A stretch of 64,000 nt of DNA from JAKFYM01 sp964612065 (GCA_964612065.1 CAZTCD010000006.1:20844-84843); one strand, 5' to 3'. Positions 49,203-58,427 are shown, counted from the first letter of the stretch. Translations and numbers: made by a program. The notes: generated by a model not told the origin, from the sequence alone.

Positions 49203-49573
49203 CGCCTGCTTTTCGGTGGGAACTAGCCTCAGGTAGAGCCTGTAACAGGTTTATCGTCTGGTTCTTCTAGCCTTAAAGCTACTTTGGTAAGGCACGAAGC
49301 GGTTGCGAGATTCCATCCAAACAAATGGCCGCACGAACCAACCCATGCGGCCACCCCTCCTCGCAAAAGCGGCCACATGAAACGCAAAGTGGCCGCTTAT
49401 GCGGCCACTCACCTGTCTTTCACGCGACTTTGCGCAACTCTCCGGATCTCGAACAACGGCCCAGGCTCACCACGTCTTCCGTAATGATTTTGGGTTCTTA
49501 CTTTGTGATTTGGGGAGCTTATCTAGCGGTAGGTAGGGAACTTCGATTTCCGGTATTTCACCACTCCGAAAAG
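49203..49573. other. Intergenic end of the island, repeated GCGGCCAC elements
   Basis: GCGGCCAC occurs at 49347, 49369 and 49401, with the complement at 49389. The last two form a hairpin with 9-bp arms and a 4-base loop (49388-49409). No gene is supported. Confidence 0.55.
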
Positions 49574-49650
<77 letters not shown>

Positions 49651-49834
49651 TCAATTGTGTTTTGCGAATAGACCATAGTGGCAGGGCCTAAGTCAACTTG
49701 TAAGGTGAGTAAATGCGGCTTCCGCGCAGCGAGTCAAGGGGGCAAGTTCGAGTCATCGCGCGCAAACGGAAGCGAAGTATTTCCCTCTTCGGGATCAAGG
49801 CGGCACCGCTCTTTTGCTGTGGTAGGAATTTCTC

Positions 49835-51454
49835 ATGGAACAGAACCAGGAGCTTGCTGCCGTACTAGAAAAAATGGCCTTTCTCGCCGAACTCAAAGAC
49901 GAGAATCCCTTCAAGGTTCGCGCCCTCTCCAACGCCGCCGGCATCATTGGCGAGCTGCCCAAGCCTCTGGAGGAAGTGGTGGCCTCCGGCGAGATCAAAA
50001 AAATCCCCGGCATTGGTAAAGGCACCCAGGCCATCGTGGCCGAGTTCCTCGGCAGCGGAAAAGTTACCGAGTTTGAGGAGCTCCAAAAAGGATTGCCCGA
50101 AGGCGTGCTCGAGCTGCGCGAAGTGCGGGGCCTCGGCCCCAAAAAGATCAAATCGCTCTATACGGAGCTCGGCGTGGGCAGCCTCGCCGAGCTCGAATAC
50201 GCCTGCCTCGAAAATCGCCTGCTCGATCTCAAGGGCTTCGGCGAGAAAACCCAGGCCTCCGTGCTCAAAAACATCAAGGCCCTTCAGGGCTATAAAGGCA
50301 AAGTGATCCTTCCCGTGGCTCTGCAGGAAGCCGAGGCCTTGATCGCGGAATGGAGTGATCTCCCTGGAGTGAGCAGAGCCGAGCTCACCGGAGATCTGCG
50401 CCGGCATAGCGAAGTGGTGCCGCAACTGGATCTTCTCCTCGCCGGCAAGGAAAAGGAAATCACCTCTGCTCTCCTAAAACAGGGATTCCAGGAGAAAGCG
50501 GGCGCACTCGAAAAGCTGAGTGAGCACGGGCTGAAGGTGCGCGCCCACCTCGCCACTCCCGCGAACTTCGGCTCGCGTTGGGTGGAAACCACCGGGCCCG
50601 GGGAATTCGTGGCCAAGCTCGGCGAGCTCGGTGCCTTTTCCTCGGAAGAGGAAGCTTTCGCCTCCGCGAAGAAAAAAATCCTTCCGCCCGAATGCCGCGA
50701 TCTCGGCCAAGCTCCCGCCGGCCTGATCGAAGAGGGCGACATCAAGGGCGTATTCCACCTGCACACCACCTGGAGCGATGGGAAAAACACCTTGGAGGAG
50801 ATGGCCGATGCCGCCGTGAAACTCGGCCTCGAATATCTCGGTGTGAGCGATCACTCGCAAACCGCCTTCTATGCTCACGGCCTCGATGAAAAGCGGGTGA
50901 TGGAGCAAAAAAAGGAAATCGAAAAGGTGCAGAAGAAGCATCCAAACCTGCGCATCTTTCACGGCATCGAAAGCGATATCCTCTCCGACGGCTCTCTCGA
51001 CTATCCCGCCTCCTTTTTGAAGAACTTCGATTTCGTGATCGCCTCCGTGCACGGGCAGATGCGGATGAGCCGGCAGGATATGACCCGGCGGATCTGCCGC
51101 GCTCTCGAAAATCCCGCCACCACCTGGCTCGGCCACTGGACCGGCCGCATCCTTCTCGGGCGCGAAGCCTACGATTTCGATCTCGACGAAGTGCTGAAGT
51201 GCGCTGCGGACAACGGCAAAGCGATCGAGCTCAACGCCAATCCCTACCGGCTCGACATCGATTGGCGCCTGCTGCCCGAGGCAGTGAAGCTGGGAATCGG
51301 CATCGGCATTTTCCCCGACGCGCATTCCGCCGGCGGCCTCGCTGATACGAAATACGGCGTGTGGATGGCTCGCAAAGCCGGTTTGAAGGCTGCCGATGTG
51401 CTCAACACCAAAACCCGTTCGGAGATGGAAAAATGGCTGCAGGAAAAACGCTGA
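49835..51454 (+). CDS. polX: PolX/PHP-family protein with decayed polymerase site
   Basis: This has 539 residues. N-terminal helix-hairpin-helix units (IPGIGKGTQ, VRGLGPKK, LKGFGEKT) are followed by a PolX palm in which the usual GSxRR...GDxDLL reads GDLRRHSEVVPQLDLL: Q197 stands where the first catalytic Asp should be, D199 remains, and the third Asp strand (VDLR) reads VRAH. The C-terminal PHP phosphoesterase domain is intact: H308 and H310 in HLHTTWSD, GVSDHSQ, GIESDIL, ASVHGQ, DAHSAGG. It is likely a DNA 3'-5' exonuclease or phosphatase rather than a polymerase. nth and rph follow in overlap. Confidence 0.87.
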   Translation: MEQNQELAAVLEKMAFLAELKDENPFKVRALSNAAGIIGELPKPLEEVVASGEIKKIPGIGKGTQAIVAEFLGSGKVTEFEELQKGLPEGVLELREVRGLGPKKIKSLYTELGVGSLAELEYACLENRLLDLKGFGEKTQASVLKNIKALQGYKGKVILPVALQEAEALIAEWSDLPGVSRAELTGDLRRHSEVVPQLDLLLAGKEKEITSALLKQGFQEKAGALEKLSEHGLKVRAHLATPANFGSRWVETTGPGEFVAKLGELGAFSSEEEAFASAKKKILPPECRDLGQAPAGLIEEGDIKGVFHLHTTWSDGKNTLEEMADAAVKLGLEYLGVSDHSQTAFYAHGLDEKRVMEQKKEIEKVQKKHPNLRIFHGIESDILSDGSLDYPASFLKNFDFVIASVHGQMRMSRQDMTRRICRALENPATTWLGHWTGRILLGREAYDFDLDEVLKCAADNGKAIELNANPYRLDIDWRLLPEAVKLGIGIGIFPDAHSAGGLADTKYGVWMARKAGLKAADVLNTKTRSEMEKWLQEKR

Positions 51455-52134
51455 ACCGCCGCGCCCCTAAGGCCAAGGGAAAGCATAGTCTCGAAGAAAA
51501 GAAACGCCTGGTAGCCCTGATCGCGGAGCGCCTGGAGCATGAGTTTCCAGACGCAAAATGCGCTCTGAGCTACGAAACGCCCGATCAGCTTCTCTTCGCC
51601 ACCATCCTTTCCGCGCAATGCACAGACGTGCGCGTGAATATGACCACTCCCGCACTCTTCAAGAAGTATCCGTCCTCAAAAGAAATGGCGAAAGCCAAGC
51701 CTGAGCAGGTGGAGAAGCTCATCAAGAGCATCAATTTTTTCCGCAATAAGGCCAAGAGCCTGATCGGCGCCGCCCGCATGTTACAGGAAAGCTATGGCGG
51801 CAAGATCCCTCTCTCCATCGATGAAATGATCAAGCTCCCGGGGGTGGGCCGGAAAACCGCCAACGTGGTACTGGGGGATGCTTTTAATCAACCTCAGGGC
51901 GTGGTGGTGGACACGCACGTCAAGAGGCTCACGAACCTGATTGGTCTTACCGAGGAGGAGGATCCAGTGAAGATCGAGCTGGAGCTCATGCAGGTTGTGC
52001 CTCAGGAGCTTTGGACTAAGTTTTCGCATTGGCTCATCCTTCATGGTAGAAGCGTTTGCATCGCACGCCGGCCAAAATGCGGAGAATGCGTGATCCGCTC
52101 CCAGTGTGATTTCGGCAGGAAAGGTATTTTATGA
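51433..52134 (+). CDS. nth: Endonuclease III
   Basis: This has 233 residues from the ATG at 51433, which overlaps polX by 22 bases. Helix-hairpin-helix LPGVGRKTANVV carries the catalytic Lys, VVVDTHVKRL the Asp, and the C-terminus has the iron-sulfur ligands C-x6-C-x2-C-x5-C (CIARRPKCGECVIRSQC). It removes oxidised pyrimidines and nicks abasic sites. Coupled with rph through ATGA overlap, it is part of a three-gene operon. Confidence 0.93.
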   Translation: MAAGKTLNRRAPKAKGKHSLEEKKRLVALIAERLEHEFPDAKCALSYETPDQLLFATILSAQCTDVRVNMTTPALFKKYPSSKEMAKAKPEQVEKLIKSINFFRNKAKSLIGAARMLQESYGGKIPLSIDEMIKLPGVGRKTANVVLGDAFNQPQGVVVDTHVKRLTNLIGLTEEEDPVKIELELMQVVPQELWTKFSHWLILHGRSVCIARRPKCGECVIRSQCDFGRKGIL

Positions 52135-52871
52135 GTAAAGAACCGAGCCTCCAGCGATCCTTTGAGCGTAGTGCGGCTGATCCCCGCCCGATCACCTTTG
52201 AGATCGATGTGAACCGTTATGCGGAAGGCTCCTGCCTGGTTTCTTTCGGTTATACCCGCGTGCTTTGCACTGCCTCGGTGGAAAAAACGGTGCCTCCTTT
52301 TCTCAAGGGAAAGGGCGAGGGCTGGGTAACCGCCGAATATAATATGCTTCCCCGGGCCACACACACGCGCTCCAAGCGCGAACGAGAAAAAGTGGGGGGC
52401 CGCACGGCTGAGATCCAGCGCCTGATCGGCCGGGCTCTGCGGATGGCGGTGGATTTCAAGAAGCTCGGTGAGCAAAGCATCTTGCTGGATTGCGATGTGA
52501 TTCAGGCGGATGGAGGCACGCGTGTGGCCTCGATCTGCGGAGCTTGGGTGGCCCTAGCCATCGCGATGGGCAAAGGAGCGAAGGCCGGCACGATGTCTAA
52601 GGACGCTCTCCTGCGATCCGTGGCTGCGGTGAGCGTGGGAATGCACAAGGGCCAGGCCGTGCTCGACCTCGATTATAACGAGGATTCCACCTGCGAAGTG
52701 GACATGAATATCGTGATGACGGGCGATGGCGGCTTGGTGGAAGTGCAGGGCACGGGCGAACGCGGGCACTTCACTCGAGACGAGATGAACGCCATGCTGG
52801 ATCTTGGTGCCGCTGGAATCGGCAAGATCACGGCCTTGCAGCTCGCAGCCGTGGAGCGGGCACTTCGCTAG
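52131..52871 (+). CDS. rph: Ribonuclease PH
   Basis: This has 246 residues. The family motifs SCLVSFGYTRVLCTASVE, RSKREREKVGGRTAEIQRLIGRALR and DCDVIQADGGTR are present. The enzyme trims tRNA 3' ends by phosphorolysis. The ATG overlaps the nth stop. RNA and DNA maintenance genes therefore share a transcript. Confidence 0.94.
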   Translation: MSKEPSLQRSFERSAADPRPITFEIDVNRYAEGSCLVSFGYTRVLCTASVEKTVPPFLKGKGEGWVTAEYNMLPRATHTRSKREREKVGGRTAEIQRLIGRALRMAVDFKKLGEQSILLDCDVIQADGGTRVASICGAWVALAIAMGKGAKAGTMSKDALLRSVAAVSVGMHKGQAVLDLDYNEDSTCEVDMNIVMTGDGGLVEVQGTGERGHFTRDEMNAMLDLGAAGIGKITALQLAAVERALR

Positions 52872-52874
52872 CTC

Positions 52875-53507
52875 TTATTTCTTCTTTTTGGGGATCAGTA
52901 TGGTTTCCGGGTGCACTCCCGGAATGGGAGGCGCAGGCGGGGCCTTGGGCTTTGCCCGTGGAGCGTTTCTGCCTTCGAAGCTCGAGCAGCGGTTCAGGTA
53001 CTCTTTGAGGAGAAAGAGCCCGCAAGCCACCTTCCCTTCGCTCACTTGAGGACGAAGGCTTTGGGGATCCTGGAGGTCTACCTTTTCGGCGTCTTTGCCG
53101 TATTCCTTGGTAACCGTGGCCCAGATATCGAACACCTTCTTCTTGGCGTTGTTGTAGTCCAGCAGTTCCTGGAGGTTATCATCGTAATTGGCCCCGAACA
53201 GGGGGGAGGGGCAGGCCGCGGAGCCCGCATAAAGGCGGGAACTGGAGCTGGAATCAATGGCGGGGTAGTGGTCGATATGGATCACGGAATCGCATACATC
53301 CAGCTCGTATTTCACTCCCTTGCCGCCCGACTGGCTGAATTTGAACTTACACTCCTCTTTGGAGGCGGAGCTGGAGCCCAGAAAGCCGTCCACGGTGAAG
53401 GCAAAGTCGGCTTTATCCAAGCAGATTTCCCACTGCTCCAGGCTATGGGCAGGGGCAGCAAAAAGAAGAAGCAGAAGAATAGGGATGTTCGATGCTAGCC
53501 AACGCAT
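52875..53507 (-). CDS. Secreted protein with Pro/Lys tail
   Basis: This has 210 residues with a signal peptide (IPILLLLLFAAPAHS). The mature part has seven Cys and a central helical region; the C-terminus is Pro/Ala-rich, ending PKKKK. Unknown family. It lies between rph and the divergent tRNA-Pro. Confidence 0.68.
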   Translation of the reverse strand: MRWLASNIPILLLLLFAAPAHSLEQWEICLDKADFAFTVDGFLGSSSASKEECKFKFSQSGGKGVKYELDVCDSVIHIDHYPAIDSSSSSRLYAGSAACPSPLFGANYDDNLQELLDYNNAKKKVFDIWATVTKEYGKDAEKVDLQDPQSLRPQVSEGKVACGLFLLKEYLNRCSSFEGRNAPRAKPKAPPAPPIPGVHPETILIPKKKK

Positions 53508-53537
53508 TTTCTGCTAAAAGATACCATCATAACGAAT

Positions 53538-53615
53538 CGGGGTATAGCGCAGCCTGGCTAGCGCATCTGCTTTGGGAGCAGAGGGTCGCAGGTTCAAATC
53601 CTGCTACCCCGACCA
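53538..53615 (+). tRNA. tRNA-Pro (TGG)
   Basis: Acceptor CGGGGTA pairs with TACCCCG, the anticodon loop is TTTGGGA with anticodon TGG, and CCA is encoded. Length 78. The TpsiC arm GCAGGTTCAAATCCTGC is perfect. Confidence 0.97.
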
Positions 53616-53634
53616 ACTAAATGGCTTTTCTGCC

Positions 53635-53802
53635 TTAGAGGCACTGGAAGCTGTGTACTACCTGGCCGAACTGGAAGATTGGGCCTTCGATGAACTCCGC
53701 TTCGAAGCGCCCAAAGCGGGAATCGCACTCCATCATGGCCTTGACGATAGAGCAGCCGTTGGCGCCGTCGTGGGTGGGGCCGGAAGCTACGAGCGCTTCC
53801 AC
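53635..53802 (-). CDS. Possible 55-residue small protein
   Basis: A GTG-initiated minus-strand frame (VEALVASGPTHDGANG at the start, FGQVVHSFQCL at the end) fills the gap between tRNA-Pro and the VOC gene. The codon pattern looks coding and it follows the VOC gene by 14 bases. No good ribosome site is seen. It may be a fragment of a larger lost gene. Confidence 0.28.
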   Translation of the reverse strand: MEALVASGPTHDGANGCSIVKAMMECDSRFGRFEAEFIEGPIFQFGQVVHSFQCL

Positions 53803-53816
53803 AAGCCCTAAAATCC

Positions 53817-54185
53817 CTAACCTTTAGGATTCATCAGTTTGAGCACGTTCCCGTCGGGGTCCTCAAACACCAGCATATGGCCCCACGGCTGATCCGCCTC
53901 GCCCAGGATCTTGCAGCCGAAGGCCTCGATGCGTTTTTTGTCTTCGGGCACGTTATCGGATCTCAGCGTGAGAGTGGCTCCTGCGTGCGCTCCATGGGAA
54001 TCGCGGGGAATGGAAGGGATCGGTTTTTCTTCCGGATGCAGGCCGATGTTCACACCGTGGCAGTCGAGTGAGATCCAATGCTCGTGTTCGAAGCGCACCT
54101 CCATGCCCAGAACTTCCGTATAAAAGCGCTTGGCCCGCTCTTTGTCAGTGATGCTGTAATAGATGTCCTGCACTCCCACGATCAT
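53817..54185 (-). CDS. VOC/glyoxalase-fold protein
   Basis: This has 122 residues from the Met at 54185, which follows AAGGAG inside the upstream GT8 gene; the frame upstream adds 11 residues without a site. Two beta-alpha-beta-beta-beta units (VQDIYYSITDKERAKRFYTEVLGMEV, GHMLVFEDPDGNVLKLMNP) with metal-ligand His/Glu positions typify VOC enzymes such as glyoxalases or resistance proteins. Substrate unknown. Overlaps GT8 by 41 bases. Confidence 0.87.
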   Translation of the reverse strand: MIVGVQDIYYSITDKERAKRFYTEVLGMEVRFEHEHWISLDCHGVNIGLHPEEKPIPSIPRDSHGAHAGATLTLRSDNVPEDKKRIEAFGCKILGEADQPWGHMLVFEDPDGNVLKLMNPKG

Positions 54186-55749
54186 CAGCTTCTCCTTTTC
54201 TGTTTTGCTCAGCCTCAAACGCGGCCACTACCCTCAGCAGTTCCTGCAAATCCAGCTCCCGGGCCCGCTGAAGCCACTCTTGCCTGCCCAGCTGCCGGGT
54301 ATTGGGCGCGGAGCTTACATAGTCCCACGCGTTCCAGCTTCCCGCCTGAAGGCTCAACGCGGGCCGTTCCGGGGAATTGAGCTTCACCCCGCAAGTGCGA
54401 AAGGAGGTGAGAATCCCGGAAATCCGTTTCGCCTCGGGCAGGCGATGCGCGGGAATTCCGTGGATCACGATCTCGAGGCCGTCATAGGGCGGCTGCACCC
54501 AGAGAAAGTGAAGGAGGCTGGCGAGAAGAAGGGAGCTGTCGTCGTTCCACGGAACACCGAATTCAAAGAAGCGCATCACGTAAACCGAATAGGCTCTTCG
54601 GATCTCCGGGCGCGCTTTTTCGGTGATCCAGGGCTTGGCCACCGTGGGGGCCAGGAAAACAGGTTCGAAACCGGTAAGCTCAGCGGGCTTCTCCTCAACC
54701 AGGCGAAACCTCACGGGCTTGGTAAGCTCGATCGTGTCGCAAAGGCGGCTCACCAGGCATTTCCATTCGGGGCTGATCCCTCGCAAATGGACAATCACCT
54801 CTGCGGCCTCGGTATCTGCGGGGCAGTGGTAATGCTCGAGGATCCAGCCGATGGCCGAAACGATGGTGGGCTCGAGAACCGGCAGAAAAAACCTCTTGGC
54901 GGCCGCGGGCACCTCATTGCCCCAGGGCGTTTCCGCCAATAGCTCGCGATACAGCTCTGTGCCTGCCACATCGCAATCGCGGAACCAGGGCTTCTGGTCG
55001 GTGCAGAAATGAAAGATCTTCGCCTCTTCGAGGGGCGGCATTTTCCGGTAGGGAAGCGGCCAGTATCCGGAAAGCACGTGGCGGTGCACGGTTTGAGTGT
55101 TCCAGCTTTGATCGAGCTCGAGGATCTTCCCGATGCTCGCGAGGTTGATCAGGGTTTGATCGGCAAGGCTCTGCAGGTAGGGATAGCGTTCGGCCAGCGA
55201 AAAAATGCGCTCTTTCCAATCCGAGGCTCGCAGGAGCGGAAGATTGAAGAGTAGCACTCCGGAATTGAAATAAGGGGTTTCGTGGTTCACGCCGAGGGCG
55301 GAATCGGGCGGGAAGCGAATGGCGGGGTTGCCAAAGGTATCGATCCAATCGCGGGCTGCCGCGAGGTAGTGATTTCCTAAATCGGTCTCCAGCAGGGGCC
55401 GCAAGCTGCTTTTCACGATCAAATCAGTGTCGAGATAAAGGGCTTTGGAAAATTGCCTGGAAAGGATTTCGGGGATCAGCACCCTGAGGAAAGCGGCTCG
55501 GCTGAAGTGGCCGTGCTCTTCGAATCCGCCGAGCTCGGCATCGTGTATATCCACCAGCTGCACTTTTTTCCGGAAGGCCGGAGGAAGGGGCGCCAGCACC
55601 TTTTGCCAGGAGGCAGGAGAGAGGCCGAGAGAAAGCACGAGCACGGGAATGTCCCGCGTATCACCGTGGCGTGCGATCGAAAGCAGGGTAACCGCCAGGC
55701 CCTGGGCGTAAGCATTGTCTGCCGCCAATACGATTGCGCTGCCGTTCAA
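54145..55749 (-). CDS. Family 8 glycosyltransferase with C-terminal extension
   Basis: This has 534 residues, starting with TTG just after GGAGGGGCC. Residues about 1-270 match GT8: IVLAADNAYAQGLAVTLLSI, FSKALYLDTDLIV (DxD), TPYFNSGVLLFNL and LADQTLIN. The remaining 260 residues are not recognised and may bind acceptor or partner. It probably builds lipopolysaccharide or another surface glycan. VOC starts within its 3' end. Confidence 0.82.
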   Translation of the reverse strand: MNGSAIVLAADNAYAQGLAVTLLSIARHGDTRDIPVLVLSLGLSPASWQKVLAPLPPAFRKKVQLVDIHDAELGGFEEHGHFSRAAFLRVLIPEILSRQFSKALYLDTDLIVKSSLRPLLETDLGNHYLAAARDWIDTFGNPAIRFPPDSALGVNHETPYFNSGVLLFNLPLLRASDWKERIFSLAERYPYLQSLADQTLINLASIGKILELDQSWNTQTVHRHVLSGYWPLPYRKMPPLEEAKIFHFCTDQKPWFRDCDVAGTELYRELLAETPWGNEVPAAAKRFFLPVLEPTIVSAIGWILEHYHCPADTEAAEVIVHLRGISPEWKCLVSRLCDTIELTKPVRFRLVEEKPAELTGFEPVFLAPTVAKPWITEKARPEIRRAYSVYVMRFFEFGVPWNDDSSLLLASLLHFLWVQPPYDGLEIVIHGIPAHRLPEAKRISGILTSFRTCGVKLNSPERPALSLQAGSWNAWDYVSSAPNTRQLGRQEWLQRARELDLQELLRVVAAFEAEQNRKGEADDRGSAGHLLQHH

Positions 55750-55817
55750 GGCCCCTCCTTATAAGTGCTACCTTTCTTTCATCTCAGGTAAGGCCAGGGC
55801 TGTAAAGCGCAAGAGGG

Positions 55818-56285
55818 CTAGCGCGCGTATACGGGAAGGGATTTGCTCCAGGTGGTGCAGGGAGCTTCGGGATCCCGGCCCGACCACTGGGTGCAGCTGG
55901 CTCCATTGCTCCAATCGCCGCAGGGAGCTGCAGGCTGCCTGCCCGACCAGCGCTTGCAATCGAGGCCCGTGCTCCAGGTTTGGCAAGGGGCTTCGGGCTG
56001 TGAGCCTGACCATTTCGTGCACTTCACGCCATTACTCCATTCCGCGCAAGGAGCCGCAGGCTCATTTCCTGACCAGCGCACGCAGGTGAGGCCATTGCTC
56101 CAGGTTCTGCACGGGGCTTCAGGTTCCCGGCCCGACCAGGCAGTGCACTTCAGTCCATCGTTCCATTCCCGGCAGGGCGAAACGGGTTCCCGGCCTGACC
56201 AGGCAGTGCAGGAAGGGCCTGCGAAAGCGGGGAGAGCCAGCAGAGAAAAGAAAACGGAGAGGGCCAGGGGAGCGAAGGGTTTCAT
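55818..56285 (-). CDS. Secreted protein made of six 21-residue Cys/Trp repeats
   Basis: This has 155 residues. A signal peptide (ALPAFAG) is followed by six tandem repeats of 21 residues, each with the pattern C-x2-W-S-G-x2-P-x2-P-C-x2-W-S or close to it (first unit from residue about 26). Two Cys and two Trp per repeat suggest a disulfide-stapled solenoid or a series of small loops. At DNA level the units are 63 bp and similar, which suggests recent expansion. No known family recalled. Likely extracellular or periplasmic binding or structural protein. Confidence 0.8.
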   Translation of the reverse strand: MKPFAPLALSVFFSLLALPAFAGPSCTAWSGREPVSPCREWNDGLKCTAWSGREPEAPCRTWSNGLTCVRWSGNEPAAPCAEWSNGVKCTKWSGSQPEAPCQTWSTGLDCKRWSGRQPAAPCGDWSNGASCTQWSGRDPEAPCTTWSKSLPVYAR

Positions 56286-56445
56286 GGGAGTATCTTCCTT
56301 TCTAAGTGGCGGTGAGCGTGGTTCGCGGGCGCCAGACTCCGGTAAGGGCGGAGAATTGTCAAGAAAAGCATGCGCCCTTCTCCCGAAGAGAGGGGCTTTG
56401 AGGAAAAATAACTTTTGTTATCATGAAAAAACACAAGGAGGAGTG

Positions 56446-56751
56446 ATGCTGCTTTACGTTTTGTTGATTTTCTCGGGGATTTCCAGCTTTGCCTTAACCG
56501 AAGACGAGCTCCAGCACTGCAAGCAAAACTCCGATTGCATCGTGGTTCCCTACTCGCACTGCTGCGGCAGCACTAAGCGAGCTATAAATAAAAAGCATAA
56601 ACTTCTCTATGAATCGAAGCCGGAATGGCAGAAGTTCAGCGATCCCGCCCAGTGCGCCCTGATGGGCGCCTGTATGACCGACAAATATGTGACCGAGGCC
56701 GAATGCCGGGGCGAGAAGGTTCTCCGGTGCCAGCTGAAATACGGAAAGTGA
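56446..56751 (+). CDS. Small cysteine-rich secreted protein
   Basis: This has 101 residues from the ATG at 56446, just after AAGGAGGAG; the long frame from 55843 is the antisense of the repeat gene. The signal peptide is LLYVLLIFSGISSFA. Eight Cys (QHCKQNSDC, SHCCGS, AQCALMGAC, AECRGE, LRCQL) suggest several disulfides. Unknown function. An eight-codon frame (MKKHKEE, then TGA) covers its ribosome site. Confidence 0.7.
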   Translation: MLLYVLLIFSGISSFALTEDELQHCKQNSDCIVVPYSHCCGSTKRAINKKHKLLYESKPEWQKFSDPAQCALMGACMTDKYVTEAECRGEKVLRCQLKYGK

Positions 56752-56759
56752 GGCCAGGG

Positions 56760-57236
56760 CTAGCGGATGGAAAGCTCCAGCTCGATCTCGTGGCGGATCG
56801 GAATCCCGAACGAGCCCCGCAGAGGGATCGAGGGCTTGTGCTGCCTGGCCTTCGCCACCTCGTTCCTGTGCAGGGCGCAGAGATCGAATCCTTTGCGCTG
56901 GTAGAAACGAAGGGCGTCGAGGTTATCGTTGGTGGTGATGAGCCAGATGCGCGCCACTTTCCGGTGCGCAGCCAGGGATCTCAGCTGATCGAGAAGCATG
57001 GAGCCTGTGCCCTGGTTCGGAATGAGGGAATCGAGGGTGAGCACTTCCATCGCATCGCCCTCCTGGCGGAAGGTGAGGAGCCCGAGCCGCTGGCCGCTTT
57101 CTTCCGCGATCAGGGCTTCATGCTGGGCGGGATAGTGCTTCTGGCCCCGGGAGAGCACGAAATCCGCTCCCCAGTTCTCGAGCAGGAAATTCTCGATCCA
57201 GCGCTTTTCCATTGAGGTGGCGAGTTTCACTTCCAT
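56760..57236 (-). CDS. GNAT-family acetyltransferase
   Basis: This has 158 residues. RLGLLTFRQEGDAMEVLTLDSLIPNQGTGSMLLDQLRSLA covers the acetyl-CoA binding strand and the Q/RxxGxG/A loop, and NLDALRFYQRKGFDL is the typical last motif. It acetylates an amine, with unknown substrate. Single-gene unit. Confidence 0.85.
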   Translation of the reverse strand: MEVKLATSMEKRWIENFLLENWGADFVLSRGQKHYPAQHEALIAEESGQRLGLLTFRQEGDAMEVLTLDSLIPNQGTGSMLLDQLRSLAAHRKVARIWLITTNDNLDALRFYQRKGFDLCALHRNEVAKARQHKPSIPLRGSFGIPIRHEIELELSIR

Positions 57237-57329
57237 ACCGAAGCTATTGATAGCAGAGATAGCTGGTTTGGAACATAGATTCGGGCAAAGAAAAGCCGAG
57301 AAGACGCAGGCCCTCCCGGCTTCTGGGTT

Positions 57330-58427
57330 CTAGAATTCGAGGCCGGCGATCCCGAAAGGATTCAAGCCGGTTTCGAAGGTTCGCACTGTTCGCAGCAGCC
57401 CGCGGGAGGCGTCGAGCTCGAGCACGCTCACCGCTTTGCTCTGCGCCCCGGAATGGGTAACGAAGAGGGCGCCGGAGCTCACTGCGATATTGTGTGCGGT
57501 GGGAAGCGGCGTGCTGCCTTCCGCGATCTTTTGGAGCCGGCCCGAATCGGAGATCGTGTAGGCGATCACCGAAGTCTCTCCAGGGCGTGCGTCGATATCG
57601 GTCACATACAGTACGTTCTCCGATCGCCCATTGAGCTCGGTTACGCCACTAGCTACGCCGTGCACGCCCACCGGTCCCTGAGCCACGCTGAGATCCTTGA
57701 AGGTGGCGGAATCGATGATGCGGATCAGGCCTGATTCCTGCTCCACCAGGGCGAAGTTGGAGCCGAGGTCGAGGAGGTGAAGCTCGAAGGCGAACTTTCT
57801 GGCGCCCTTGAGCTCGAGGGTGGTGGCGTCCACCTGGAGCACGTAGTCCACCTTTTTGCCGTCTTCTTGCACGCCGAGTACCGTGAGGTATACGAAACGA
57901 TCGCTGCCCACGATATCGTGCGGTTTGCCTGAGGCGAAGCGGGCTGGCAGCTCAAAGCGGCGGTTGATGAAGTGCACCTTGCTCAGGCCGCGGGTGGCCT
58001 GAATGATGTTGAAGCCTTTCTGGATATCAGTGGCAACAACGAGAGTGTCTTTCCTCGCGCTCTGGTGGAATACGCCATTGCCCACGGGAATCTTTTCCAT
58101 CAGCTGGCCGCCTTTTCCGGCGAGAACGATCACCTGGTTGTTTTTGCGGTCGCCCACGGCAACCAGGCGCTCTTCTCCGCCCCCCAGATCGGTGATGGGC
58201 AGAAGGGATACGTACATCGGCTCGATTTCGAAGCCCAGGGTGGCCCGGTCATATACGCGATCGGGCTGGAAGGTGAGGCCGCTACCGCGAGAGGTAAGGC
58301 CTGCCAGGGTAACGGAGCCTTCGGCCCGGTTTGCCACGGCGATGTGGGAGGCGGGGCCTGCCAGTGCCGGAAGTGAAAGGGCGGCGCCCAGCAGAGTGAG
58401 CCCGGAAATGATTTTTTTATTCAGCAT
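57330..58427 (-). CDS. Secreted beta-propeller-like protein
   Basis: This has 365 residues with a signal peptide ending ALAG. Repeats of about 45 residues with motifs such as SHIAVANRAEGSVTLAGL, RLVAVGDRKNNQVIVL and NVLYVTDIDARPGETSVI fit a seven-bladed propeller of the lactonase/YVTN type. Final segment LDASRGLLRTVRTFETGLNPFGIAGLEF is typical. Probably a periplasmic binding or scaffold protein; catalysis not evident. Confidence 0.75.
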   Translation of the reverse strand: MLNKKIISGLTLLGAALSLPALAGPASHIAVANRAEGSVTLAGLTSRGSGLTFQPDRVYDRATLGFEIEPMYVSLLPITDLGGGEERLVAVGDRKNNQVIVLAGKGGQLMEKIPVGNGVFHQSARKDTLVVATDIQKGFNIIQATRGLSKVHFINRRFELPARFASGKPHDIVGSDRFVYLTVLGVQEDGKKVDYVLQVDATTLELKGARKFAFELHLLDLGSNFALVEQESGLIRIIDSATFKDLSVAQGPVGVHGVASGVTELNGRSENVLYVTDIDARPGETSVIAYTISDSGRLQKIAEGSTPLPTAHNIAVSSGALFVTHSGAQSKAVSVLELDASRGLLRTVRTFETGLNPFGIAGLEF

